Below, piece by piece: positions 33,821 through 40,782 of a DNA stretch of 40,782 nucleotides. The stretch lies in NCBI GenBank assembly GCA_031285905.1, contig JAITVH010000053.1, forward strand, positions 1 through 40,782, in the 5' to 3' direction. The first letter of the stretch is position 1; each line of letters opens with the position of its first letter. This DNA is from Prevotella sp. (lineage in GTDB: Bacteria > Bacteroidota > Bacteroidia > Bacteroidales > Dysgonomonadaceae). Under the pieces are notes generated by a model that saw only the letters and a list, made by a program, of their open reading frames with translations, was not told the origin of the DNA and did no database searches. The translations under genes and the position numbers were made by a program.

Positions 33821-35044
33821 TCACATCTGTTTTCGGGTTATATGGTAATTTTCATTTTCATTATTTATTTTGATAGGGAAGGAGAATGCCAACCCGTTTA
33901 ATACATCTGTGAGGTCATCTTTCAAATCCATCTTGCCGGAACACTTGAGGCTGGCTATACGGTCGTCGAATGTGATGCTGGTTCCATAGTATCTGGATAA
34001 CCTTTTCATTATAGCATCTAATCTTTCGCTATCGAAATAGTATATGCCGTCTTTCCATGAGGTATATTTGATAAGGTCTACTTTTGATATGTTTGTCTTT
34101 CCATTGTTATATTGGTACATTTCGGATGGCTTCAGGATTATGCCTTTTCCATTATCTTTATCGTTCGACAATATTTTTACCGACCCTTCTGCAAGGGTAA
34201 TCTGCTTATTATCGTCATCGTCGTAAGCCATCACATTAAATTGCGTGCCAAGAACCTGAATGTCAACTTGGGATGTTTTTACCACGAACGGGTGATGTGT
34301 ATCATGGTGTACGTCAAGATACGCTTCTCCATTGATATAGATGGTTCTTGTTTTTTCCGTAAACTCGACCGGATAGGATACTATTGTTCCTGAGTTTACA
34401 TATAGAAATGTACCATCGGATAACCTGAGTGTCGAACGTCTGCCCTTTGGTACCATCAACTGATGATATGCAGCGGATTTAGGCTCTTTACGTATGGTTT
34501 CTTTATCCGATATTATTATTTCGGCAGAGTCATATACTATGCTGGATTCTTTGTGGTCGAACCTTACTAACAATACCAGTTGTATGTCGGTCAGGCTGTC
34601 TAACGAGACAGGGTAGTTGTTGTCTACATATGTGAGGAATTCTTTTTCCTGTAGTTTTTGGGTGTCCGGCTTAAGAAAGGGAATGCTCATGAAAATCGCC
34701 GCTATTCCGGCTGCTACTCCTATCGCAATATATAATCGTTTTCTTATCCGTTGTTTTGCCTTAAGCTTATTTCTGGTAATAGAGACAGATATATTGTTCC
34801 AGAGGGATGATATATCTTCATCCGAAACCAGATTGTTTATATCCGAGGCTGATTTTATAAGGAAGGCTTTTGCTTCTTCAAAATCTTTTTCGTTGATCTT
34901 CTTATTCCTCAGCGTGTCTTCCCAAAATGCTGATGATTCTTCATTCGGACTGGTGACCGAGGATATGAAAAAATCATCCTGAAGAAAGTCTTCAAAAGTA
35001 TGATTGGAATAGTCCCTGTCAGAATGTCTATTATGGCTTATCAT
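33821..35044 (-). CDS. FecR-family anti-sigma factor
   Basis: This 407-aa protein has a cytoplasmic N-terminal part (about 1-100) that binds the sigma factor and one membrane helix (RLYIAIGVAAGIAAIFMSIPFL, about 104-125). A periplasmic FecR domain follows (LMVPKGRRSTLRLSDGTFLYVNSGTIVSYPVEF, GEAYLDVHHDTHHPFVVKTSQVDIQVLGTQFNV). The C-terminal DUF4974-like domain (SERLDAIMKRLSRYYGTSITFDD) is the part that touches the STN domain of the SusC partner. It is 38 nt after the sigma gene and precedes susC, the usual order for a transport-sensing cascade. Confidence 0.95.
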   Translation of the reverse strand: MISHNRHSDRDYSNHTFEDFLQDDFFISSVTSPNEESSAFWEDTLRNKKINEKDFEEAKAFLIKSASDINNLVSDEDISSLWNNISVSITRNKLKAKQRIRKRLYIAIGVAAGIAAIFMSIPFLKPDTQKLQEKEFLTYVDNNYPVSLDSLTDIQLVLLVRFDHKESSIVYDSAEIIISDKETIRKEPKSAAYHQLMVPKGRRSTLRLSDGTFLYVNSGTIVSYPVEFTEKTRTIYINGEAYLDVHHDTHHPFVVKTSQVDIQVLGTQFNVMAYDDDDNKQITLAEGSVKILSNDKDNGKGIILKPSEMYQYNNGKTNISKVDLIKYTSWKDGIYYFDSERLDAIMKRLSRYYGTSITFDDRIASLKCSGKMDLKDDLTDVLNGLAFSFPIKINNENENYHITRKQM

Positions 35045-35082
35045 AGTGATAGTATAAATGCTTTTCTGTAGAAAGGACTATC

Positions 35083-35673
35083 TCATCTATAATTTATACT
35101 CACTTTTTTGCTTTTTTTTATAAAATCTCTTATTTTTTTTATCGACCGTTGGAGTAGGTTTTGCACCGATTGGTAATTCATCGCCATCAGGTCGCTTATT
35201 TCATCGATGCTCATCGATTCTATAAAGCGGTAATATACAACCTCTTTCTGGCGGATGGTGAGTATGGATAATATTTCCTTGATAAAGTAATCCTGCCGCG
35301 ATTCTGTCTCTATGCGGATGAAGTCTTCCTCCACTGTTTTATAATCGGATGTGTTGGTGGTGCCTTCATCCAATTCGTCTATCCATATCTTTTGTTTTTT
35401 CAGGGCTGTTATGATGCTGTTTCTAAGCGCAACGAAGAGGTAGACTTTCAGGTTTTGTACAGGTTTCAGGTTCGCCCTGTTATCGTATATCTTTACAAAT
35501 ATATCGTGAATACAGTCTTTTACAAATTCTTTGTCAGATGAGAATTGTAACCCCTGGGCTATGAGATTTCTGGCATATTTTTCGTAAATATGGCAAAAAG
35601 CGTCATCGTCTCCTGCTAAAAAGCGATTCCACAATGAATTATCATGATCACTATCTCTTCTTATTATAAACAT
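35083..35673 (-). CDS. ECF RNA polymerase sigma factor
   Basis: This 196-aa ECF sigma factor contains region 2 (FCHIYEKYARNLIAQ, VKDCIHDIFVKIYDN) and region 4 (LTIRQKEVVYYRFIESMSIDEISDLMAMNYQSVQNLLQRSIKKI). It should drive the adjacent SusCDE operon once released from the FecR-type protein. The gene heads the cluster and has a -7-like box at 35691-35698 on its own strand. Confidence 0.95.
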   Translation of the reverse strand: MFIIRRDSDHDNSLWNRFLAGDDDAFCHIYEKYARNLIAQGLQFSSDKEFVKDCIHDIFVKIYDNRANLKPVQNLKVYLFVALRNSIITALKKQKIWIDELDEGTTNTSDYKTVEEDFIRIETESRQDYFIKEILSILTIRQKEVVYYRFIESMSIDEISDLMAMNYQSVQNLLQRSIKKIRDFIKKSKKVSINYR

Positions 35674-35690
35674 TTACAATAAGCTAATAA

Positions 35691-35698
35691 CAAAAATA
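35691..35698 (-). promoter_or_regulatory. Candidate -7 box for the sigma factor gene
   Basis: On the minus strand the sequence reads TATTTTTG, 17 nt before the sigma ATG. The region is very AT-rich, so the match may be chance. In the 35674-35948 gap I also see GAATAATAT (35863-35871) pairing with ATATTATTC (35881-35889), a possible weak terminator for the LytTR gene. Nothing else stands out. Confidence 0.4.
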
Positions 35699-35948
35699 AA
35701 ATGGGTAGAATAAGATAAAACCTGCTTTTGTGTATTATAATTACAATATAATTATGATAAATCTTTTAATTGCAATTGTTTGATTAAATACAAAAATATT
35801 CAAATAAATTGATTGATTCTTATTTTTTTTATATAAAAAACAAGAGGAAGATAAAATAAGAGGAATAATATAACTAAATAATATTATTCTTTAGGATGGT
35901 TTATGCTTGAAGGTGGTTGATTGGTGGATAGTCGGAGGATTAGCCTGT

Positions 35949-36752
35949 TTATAATCCTAGCTTTGCCTTTAGGTTGCGGTATCCGGCTTGGCTGATCTTT
36001 ATGTGTGTGCCGTCTTTTAGCTTTAGTAACTGACTTTGCTTGTCGAAAAGTTCGATCTGTGCAATAAAGTTGACATTGATAATGTTAGAGCGATGAATGC
36101 GGACGAATCTATCGGAAGGCAGGGTACTTTCCAGTGACTTCATAGTTTGCTCTTTCAAAAATTTGCCTTTCAGGGAATATATCATCACATAATCGCCTTC
36201 GGCCTGTATATGTACAATTTCTGAGATTGGTATGATTTCTATTTTTTGTCCGCTCTTTACGGTTATGCGTTCTACTATTTCCGGGATGGTAGATGTTTCC
36301 TTATTTTCGATTTTCGGATAGTCCTTCTCCATATTTATAGCCTCGTCGTCGGCTTCCTCCTCTTTACTGTAAATAATCTTGATTAGTATATATATAAGGA
36401 TGGCTATCGCTACCTTGAACGGAATAATGGTGAGAAGCATATTCCATTCATTGGTATCAAAAATAGTGTAGATGATAAGATATTCAACTCCCAGCCAGCA
36501 TATGACAAATAGGATAGCTAACGCTATTGTATTGATAATTTGCTGGCGGAAGTGAAGTAATGATGAATATGTATATTTTACAATGTTTTTTAAGATGAAA
36601 ATCAAGCCTGACAATATTACTCCCGATATGGCTACATCGGTAATGATAACCGACTGATTGATATCCAGTACAGGTTTTGTACATATATATAATACTAGAG
36701 CGGTAGCAATTGCAATAAAGATATGTATGTATATCAAGCGTTGATTTTCCAT
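35949..36752 (-). CDS. Membrane-anchored LytTR-domain transcriptional regulator
   Basis: This 267-aa protein has four N-terminal membrane helices (about 8-135: LIYIHIFIAIATALVLYI, VAISGVILSGLIFIL, TIALAILFVICWLGVEYLIIY, IPFKVAIAILIYILIKII). An acidic linker and a C-terminal LytTR DNA-binding domain (about 165-267) follow, with VERITVKSGQKIEIIPISEIVHIQAEGDYVMIYS and RIHRSNIINVNFIAQIE. It has no response-regulator receiver domain, so it may sense a membrane or ligand signal directly. It follows the LiaF-like gene by 12 nt, suggesting one transcript. Targets are unknown. Autoregulation is a common theme for LytTR pairs. Confidence 0.88.
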   Translation of the reverse strand: MENQRLIYIHIFIAIATALVLYICTKPVLDINQSVIITDVAISGVILSGLIFILKNIVKYTYSSLLHFRQQIINTIALAILFVICWLGVEYLIIYTIFDTNEWNMLLTIIPFKVAIAILIYILIKIIYSKEEEADDEAINMEKDYPKIENKETSTIPEIVERITVKSGQKIEIIPISEIVHIQAEGDYVMIYSLKGKFLKEQTMKSLESTLPSDRFVRIHRSNIINVNFIAQIELFDKQSQLLKLKDGTHIKISQAGYRNLKAKLGL

Positions 36753-36764
36753 TATCCGATTATA

Positions 36765-37574
36765 TTAGTTCTTTATTTCACCGCCTCCAAACATTGCGCT
36801 GCCTTTTACAATCAGTCTCGGAGCATTACTTTGGGGCATTTCACGGTGATGACGTTTGTCTTCGAATGACCCAAAGATACTACTACTCTTCAACTCTATA
36901 GCCCAATCATCAGGCACATACAAAACTATGCTTCCAAACATAACATTAAGCTCCAGTTGGTTTATCCCGTCAGCTAATTTAGCTTTCCGTAAATCTATTA
37001 TCAATTCGCCAAACATAATGTTTCCTTCTCCGCCTTTGAAATTGTCGGACAATACGATTTGATGCGAACTGCCAAACATTTTATTCTTGTCTATATAATC
37101 GGTGTCACTGAAGTTGGTACCGTTTGTTTGATCTCTGTCAGCGGCAGTCCATTCATGTCTTTCATTAATATGAAAATTCGTATTTTTTGAGGATGTTCTT
37201 TTAAAGATCAATATTACTCCTACCACAACTAATAATATAGGCCAGTATGTCCTGATGTCGATGCTTATACAACTCAGGTATTCAGGAAACAAGTGGCATA
37301 GTTTAGGATAGATAAAGAAGCCCCCTATCAATATTAATATTATGCCTGATGTGATATTCCTTTTTATCAGAGACCACAGCCCTATCACAATCAGCAGCAT
37401 TTGCCATGATATAAGTATAGGTTTGTAATCTCGAGGAATAATACCCAGATTGAATAATAGCAAGATGACTCCAAAGAGTACCAGAAAAAGAGCGAAGCCT
37501 ATCGCACCTCTGTCATGATAACTTCTCCCTCTTTTTAATAAGTCGTTTTTGTTAGTATCGGTTTCCATATTCAT
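36765..37574 (-). CDS. LiaF-like membrane protein (DUF5668 plus LiaF C-terminal domain)
   Basis: This protein of about 269 aa uses the ATG at 37574 (an ATG at 37568 is also possible). The frame extends upstream to a TTG at 37601, but that lies in the -7 box. The membrane part has about four helices (GFALFLVLFGVILLLFNLGII, SWQMLLIVIGLWSLI, SGIILILIGGFFIY, YWPILLVVVGVILIF) as in DUF5668/LiaF N-terminal regions. The C-terminal beta-helical part has FGSSHQIVLSDNFKGGEGNIMFGELIIDLRKA and repeated FGS/MFG turns, like the LiaF/VraT cell-envelope stress domain. Such proteins often control LytTR or two-component regulators. The LytTR gene follows by 12 nt, so an envelope-stress sensor/regulator pair is inferred. 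Confidence 0.85.
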   Translation of the reverse strand: MNMETDTNKNDLLKRGRSYHDRGAIGFALFLVLFGVILLLFNLGIIPRDYKPILISWQMLLIVIGLWSLIKRNITSGIILILIGGFFIYPKLCHLFPEYLSCISIDIRTYWPILLVVVGVILIFKRTSSKNTNFHINERHEWTAADRDQTNGTNFSDTDYIDKNKMFGSSHQIVLSDNFKGGEGNIMFGELIIDLRKAKLADGINQLELNVMFGSIVLYVPDDWAIELKSSSIFGSFEDKRHHREMPQSNAPRLIVKGSAMFGGGEIKN

Positions 37575-37598
37575 AGATGTTTTAATTTGTTCGTATAG

Positions 37599-37629
37599 CA
37601 AAAGTAGATGCTATGTTTGCTAATTACAA
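37599..37629 (-). promoter_or_regulatory. Promoter of the LiaF-like/LytTR operon
   Basis: On the minus strand TACTTTTG (37606-37599) fits TAnnTTTG, with TTG at 37629-37627 exactly 20 nt upstream as the -33 element. It is one of the two best matches to the two-part Bacteroidetes promoter in the window, and it sets the ATG at 37574 rather than the TTG at 37601 as start. The rest of 37630-37874 is AT-rich and holds the unidentified ecotin promoter. Confidence 0.65.
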
Positions 37630-37874
37630 CCAAAAATCGATGAACAAAGGATATTTCCCGATAAAACGAAATGTATAATTTGCCTACATTCTTCATTATT
37701 AGCTGCTTTTATCACTTTTCTTTTTTCTCATTTGAAGATAGAAATTTACACAATATTTAGATTGGAAGATTAAATTAACTTAAAAAATAAAGACGATTTG
37801 TACATTTTCGATAGAACATTCATCTATGAGATGTGTTATAATAGAAATATTATTGAATTTTAAAATAAGAAAAC

Positions 37875-38369
37875 ATGAAACAATTAACGAAAACAGCACT
37901 GATTCTCTTTTCAATGGGAATTCTAATTTCTTTCTCTACAATGATGAATGCACAGGAAAAACAATCGTTGGAAAAGATGCTTGAGCCGTTTCCTGCGGCA
38001 GCCGAAGGAATGGTAAGGTATGTGATAGAACTGAAAAAACAATCGGATGAGTCTTTATATAAGGTAGAAATAATACCAGGTAAAGTGATGAATGTAGACT
38101 GTAACCACCATTCTCTTATGGGCAAACTTGAAGAGAAAGACCTGCAGGGATGGGGATACAACTATTATGAGTTTACATCGGATGGACAGACACGTTCCAC
38201 TATGATGGCTTGCAACAAGCCTAAAGAAGACAGGTTTGTTTCGGGAGAAACCCAAATCATAAGGTATAACAGTAAGCTGCCTATCGTAATTTACGCTCCA
38301 CAAGGTTATGAAGTAAAATACAGGATATGGAAAGCCGATAAAAAGATGAAAACCGCTTTGGGTAAATGA
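37875..38369 (+). CDS. eco: Ecotin, periplasmic serine protease inhibitor
   Basis: This 164-aa protein has a signal peptide (ending TMMNAQ) and a full ecotin domain: [87 protein letters not shown]. The reactive loop keeps the Met-Met pair of E. coli ecotin (M110, M111), and C76 and C113 should form the conserved disulfide. The family forms dimers that block trypsin-, chymotrypsin- and elastase-like proteases, protecting the cell from host or neighbour proteases. It is a single gene, divergent from the LiaF-like operon and followed by a terminator. Confidence 0.95.
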   Translation: MKQLTKTALILFSMGILISFSTMMNAQEKQSLEKMLEPFPAAAEGMVRYVIELKKQSDESLYKVEIIPGKVMNVDCNHHSLMGKLEEKDLQGWGYNYYEFTSDGQTRSTMMACNKPKEDRFVSGETQIIRYNSKLPIVIYAPQGYEVKYRIWKADKKMKTALGK

Positions 38370-38394
38370 TAGGATAATGAAGTTTGGTTTTAAA

Positions 38395-38433
38395 GAAGAG
38401 AGGTACTGATTAGCAGTGCCTCTCTTTCTGTTT
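38395..38433. terminator. Terminator between ecotin and the acidic protein gene
   Basis: AAGAGAGGTACTG (38396-38408) pairs with CAGTGCCTCTCTT (38414-38426), 13 bp with one GU pair and a 5-nt loop, followed by TCTGTTT. It lies between converging genes and can serve both, better for ecotin. Confidence 0.8.
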
Positions 38434-38437
38434 AGAC

Positions 38438-39169
38438 CTATTCATACATCGACTCAAATCTGTCATTCATATCTTTGGCCTTGTTCTCATCATCCGGATA
38501 GATCATCTCGGCTAATTCACCAAAATGGCCGAATCGAACGGAGTGCCCGTAGTCTAAGCCCCATTTCTCATCAAAGAATTGCCTGATTACATCAAAGAAG
38601 ACATCCATCTCGCCATCTTTCATCAAGGCTTCAGTTAAACCCGATTCGCAGAACCCTGCCCAGTCTTCCCTGCCATGTTGTCCCGGAGTAAATACCCGGG
38701 ATACCACTATCGGATAAATATCTTTATCCCATTCTTTTTCGTGAAGGATATCCCATATATCTTCACTTTGGTAGACTTCGTGATTCAGGTCGTTTGTTGC
38801 CAGGTACTGGGCATATAGTGGCGCATACTTTTTATTATATACAGCCAGTTCGCGCGCAAATCCGGCAGCGGCATGGTCTTCTTCATCATTCCATAGCTCA
38901 CCTATTTCATTTGCTATTCCAGTAACTTTCTCTACTATTTGCACCATCAGAGGATGCAGTTCGGGATGCTGTATCGCTTTTGCTGCTATCACATGTTCAC
39001 TTCCACGATATTCTTCATATTCATAATCTTCCACTTCGGGATAGAGCATGCAATACCAGTCATATTGCTCGGCATCTTCTGCGTTGAGGCCTTCCAGTAG
39101 ACTTTTTAATATTTCTCCTAGTTTTTCTTTAGACTCAAGGTCTCTCATTGTTGTTTCCTTATCCGACAT
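38438..39169 (-). CDS. Acidic protein of unknown function
   Basis: This 243-aa protein starts at ATG 39169. I do not recognise a family. It is strongly acidic, with helical stretches (LGEILKSLLEGLNAEDAEQYDWYCMLYPEVEDYEYEEY, HPLMVQIVEKVTGIANEIGELWNDEEDHAAAGFARELAVYNKKY) and aromatic-rich parts (WDILHEKEWDKDIYPIVVSRVF, FFDVIRQFFDEKWGLDYG). No signal peptide or membrane helix is seen, so it is probably cytoplasmic. It stands alone, converging with ecotin, and no promoter match is obvious. A clean long frame with ordinary codon use supports a real gene. The role is unknown. Confidence 0.75.
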   Translation of the reverse strand: MSDKETTMRDLESKEKLGEILKSLLEGLNAEDAEQYDWYCMLYPEVEDYEYEEYRGSEHVIAAKAIQHPELHPLMVQIVEKVTGIANEIGELWNDEEDHAAAGFARELAVYNKKYAPLYAQYLATNDLNHEVYQSEDIWDILHEKEWDKDIYPIVVSRVFTPGQHGREDWAGFCESGLTEALMKDGEMDVFFDVIRQFFDEKWGLDYGHSVRFGHFGELAEMIYPDDENKAKDMNDRFESMYE

Positions 39170-39233
39170 AGTTTTGTGCTTTTAGAGGTTATTATTTATA
39201 TGTATGATTTGCATACGTTATACTACCCATATT

Positions 39234-39261
39234 TTTTAACTAAAAAGTAACAAAGGTAACA
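39234..39261 (+). repeat. Short intergenic repeat, copy A
   Basis: TTTTAACTAAAAAGTAAC followed by AAAGGTAACA. It matches copy B (39352-39379) at 26 of 28 positions, in the same direction, 118 nt apart. Its reverse complement corresponds to the interrupted copy at 61-118. Confidence 0.6.
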
Positions 39262-39351
39262 GAAATTGAGAATGAAAAATGATGAATTTATATTCGACTT
39301 TGTCAATTTCTCTATTTCATTATTTACGACTCACTTACTTGTCAATTATAA

Positions 39352-39379
39352 TTTTAACTAAAAGGTAACAAAGGTTACA
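39352..39379 (+). repeat. Short intergenic repeat, copy B
   Basis: TTTTAACTAAAAGGTAAC followed by AAAGGTTACA. Its first 18 nt are exactly complementary to 101-118 at the other end of the window. The 433-nt gap 39170-39602 holds copies A and B, an AT-rich stretch and the serS promoter, and no gene I would call. Confidence 0.65.
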
Positions 39380-39571
39380 CTTTTTACTCAATTTTTTCAA
39401 AGACCTTTTTTATTTTCACTTCATTGGCACATCGGCATATTAGCTTGTTGACACATTCACTTATTATAGATAAATTTGAAAAAAATAATTCACCAAATCC
39501 TTTCCTGCTTACACAATAGTGATAAAGATATAAAAAAGCCGATATGTCCAGTAAGATTCTTGAATTATTTA

Positions 39572-39579
39572 TAACTTTG
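39572..39579 (+). promoter_or_regulatory. Candidate -7 box for serS
   Basis: TAACTTTG fits TAnnTTTG and lies 23 nt before the serS ATG. No matching -33 element is evident. Confidence 0.5.
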
Positions 39580-39602
39580 CGCTTTAAATAAAAATCAGAT
39601 AT

Positions 39603-40782
39603 ATGTTGACGCTGAAAACGATTAGTGAAAATCCGGAGCTGGTAATCAAAAAACTGGCTAAAAAACATTTCGAAGCAAAAGATATAATCGCAAAGGTTCT
39701 CGAGATTGACCAAACGCGAAAAAAGACACAAACGGCCCTCGATGCCAGCCTTTCGGAGGCTAATAGCCTTTCGAAGCATATAGGACAACTGATGAAAGAA
39801 GGTAAAAAGTCTGATGCAGAAGCTGCTAAAAACAAAGTGGCCGAAATGAAAGGCGAAAATAAAATATTAGAAGATGCATTGCGGCAGGCAGAACAGGATT
39901 TGCAGGATTTGCTTGTGCAAATACCCAATATCCCATCCGGTGAAGTGCCGGAAGGTCGTACGGCTGAAAACAATGTAGAAGAAAAGAACGGAGGCGTTAT
40001 CCCCGATTTGGGAGAAGATGCATTACCCCATTGGGAGTTGGCAAAGAAATACGATCTGATTGATTTTGAACTTGGCGTTAAGATATCAGGTGCGGGATTT
40101 CCTGTCTACAAAGGTAAAGGAGCACGTTTGCAACGGGCATTAATCAATTATTTTCTGGATAAGGCCCGTGATGCCGGTTATCTGGAAGTGCAGCCGCCAT
40201 ATGTAGTGAATGCGGAATCTGGCTATGGTACAGGACAGTTGCCTGACAAAGAAGGGCAAATGTATCACGCTACAGCAGACGATTTGTATTTGATACCTAC
40301 AGCAGAAGTGCCTGTGACTAACATATATAGGGACGTTATTTTGGAAGAAAAGGATTTCCCTGTGATGAATACGGCATATTCGGCATGTTTCCGCCGTGAG
40401 GCCGGGTCATACGGCAAAGACGTAAGGGGGCTAAATCGTTTACACCAGTTCGATAAAGTAGAGATTGTGCGGATAGATAAACCCGAACATTCGTATGAGT
40501 CGTTAAAGGAAATGGTTGCCCATGTTCAATCATTGGTCGAAGAACTTCAGCTTCCGTGGCGTATACTTCGCCTGTGTGGTGGCGATATGAGCTTCACATC
40601 GGCTCTTACTTTCGACTTTGAAGTGTTTTCCGCTGCTCAGAAGAGATGGCTGGAAGTGAGTTCTGTTTCCAACTTTGAAAGTTATCAGGCAAACAGGCTG
40701 AAATGCCGCTATCGCAATGCAGATAAGAAAATACAATTAGTTCACACGCTCAATGGTAGTGCGCTGGCCCTGCCTCGTATTG
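39603..40782 (+). CDS. serS: Seryl-tRNA synthetase (3' end cut by the window)
   Basis: The first 393 codons of a class II synthetase that charges tRNA-Ser with serine. MLTLKTISENPELVIKKLAKKH and the following helical coiled-coil arm (about 30-100) are the tRNA-binding N-terminal domain. The catalytic core shows GARLQRALINYFLDKA, EVQPPYVVNAES, LYLIPTAEVPVTNIYRD, the motif 2 region FRREAGSYGKDVRGLNRLHQFDKVE and EVSSVSNFESYQANRLKCRYR. The last visible residues, LNGSALALPRI, precede motif 3, which lies outside the window. The frame is open to the edge with no stop. Confidence 0.96.
   Translation, partial: MLTLKTISENPELVIKKLAKKHFEAKDIIAKVLEIDQTRKKTQTALDASLSEANSLSKHIGQLMKEGKKSDAEAAKNKVAEMKGENKILEDALRQAEQDLQDLLVQIPNIPSGEVPEGRTAENNVEEKNGGVIPDLGEDALPHWELAKKYDLIDFELGVKISGAGFPVYKGKGARLQRALINYFLDKARDAGYLEVQPPYVVNAESGYGTGQLPDKEGQMYHATADDLYLIPTAEVPVTNIYRDVILEEKDFPVMNTAYSACFRREAGSYGKDVRGLNRLHQFDKVEIVRIDKPEHSYESLKEMVAHVQSLVEELQLPWRILRLCGGDMSFTSALTFDFEVFSAAQKRWLEVSSVSNFESYQANRLKCRYRNADKKIQLVHTLNGSALALPRI

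Noticed and set aside
37575-37601. TTG start for the LiaF-like protein
   Set aside because: It overlaps the -7 box TACTTTTG. The ATG at 37574 lies downstream of the predicted start site.
39384-39973. Minus-strand frames over the serS start
   Set aside because: They are antisense to clear serS coding sequence and to its promoter region, with no domain.

Overview
This window looks like chromosomal DNA from a member of the Bacteroidales, probably near Dysgonomonas. The evidence is a SusC/SusD pair with an ECF sigma factor and FecR-type anti-sigma factor, a TonB-dependent metal receptor, many TAnnTTTG-type (-7) promoter boxes, DUF4301 and DUF4625 proteins, and a candidate type IX secretion tail. 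The genus is inference. I found no tRNA, rRNA, CRISPR array, transposase or phage gene.

Layout. Positions 1-197 are a non-coding edge with a palindrome and an interrupted copy of a short repeat. Positions 198-3969 hold an exoglycosidase pair: a GH109 alpha-N-acetylgalactosaminidase and a GH35 beta-galactosidase broken by two single-base frameshifts. Positions 4277-7170 hold three tandem paralogous secreted proteins of unknown function, the first interrupted by an in-frame TAA. Positions 7186-9381 (minus) encode a secreted PHP phosphoesterase and a flippase-like membrane protein. Positions 9490-11261 (plus) encode RsmA and CorA. Positions 11341-17761 (minus) encode a PPK2 kinase and a tight run of bactofilin, aminopeptidase P, a TlpA-like thioredoxin protein, gamma-carbonic anhydrase, a GNAT enzyme and a nitroreductase.

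Positions 18053-21627 form a metal-uptake locus. A Fur/Zur-type regulator is divergent from a Cys/His-rich small protein, a ZnuD-like TonB receptor and a His-rich DUF4625 lipoprotein. A 23-bp palindrome that looks like the operator lies between them. Positions 21708-24191 hold folB, a TrmH-family methyltransferase and DUF4301. Positions 24394-27509 hold a large secreted protein with a candidate type IX sorting tail and a small membrane-anchored partner.

Positions 27795-35673 (minus) form a sigma, anti-sigma, SusC, SusD, SusE-like glycan (or other nutrient) uptake locus with no enzyme gene attached. Between the anti-sigma gene and susC, the opposite strand carries a -7 box and a strong terminator about 80 nt apart. 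This is a candidate cis-antisense small RNA like those known to repress Bacteroides polysaccharide utilization loci. Positions 35949-37601 (minus) hold a LiaF-like membrane protein and a membrane-anchored LytTR regulator. The right end has ecotin, an acidic protein of unknown function, a repeat-bearing spacer and the start of serS.

The most interesting points are the candidate antisense RNA, the Fur-family operator with its metal locus, the decaying genes at 1.6-5.3 kb, the three-paralogue secreted family, and the large protein with its small partner.
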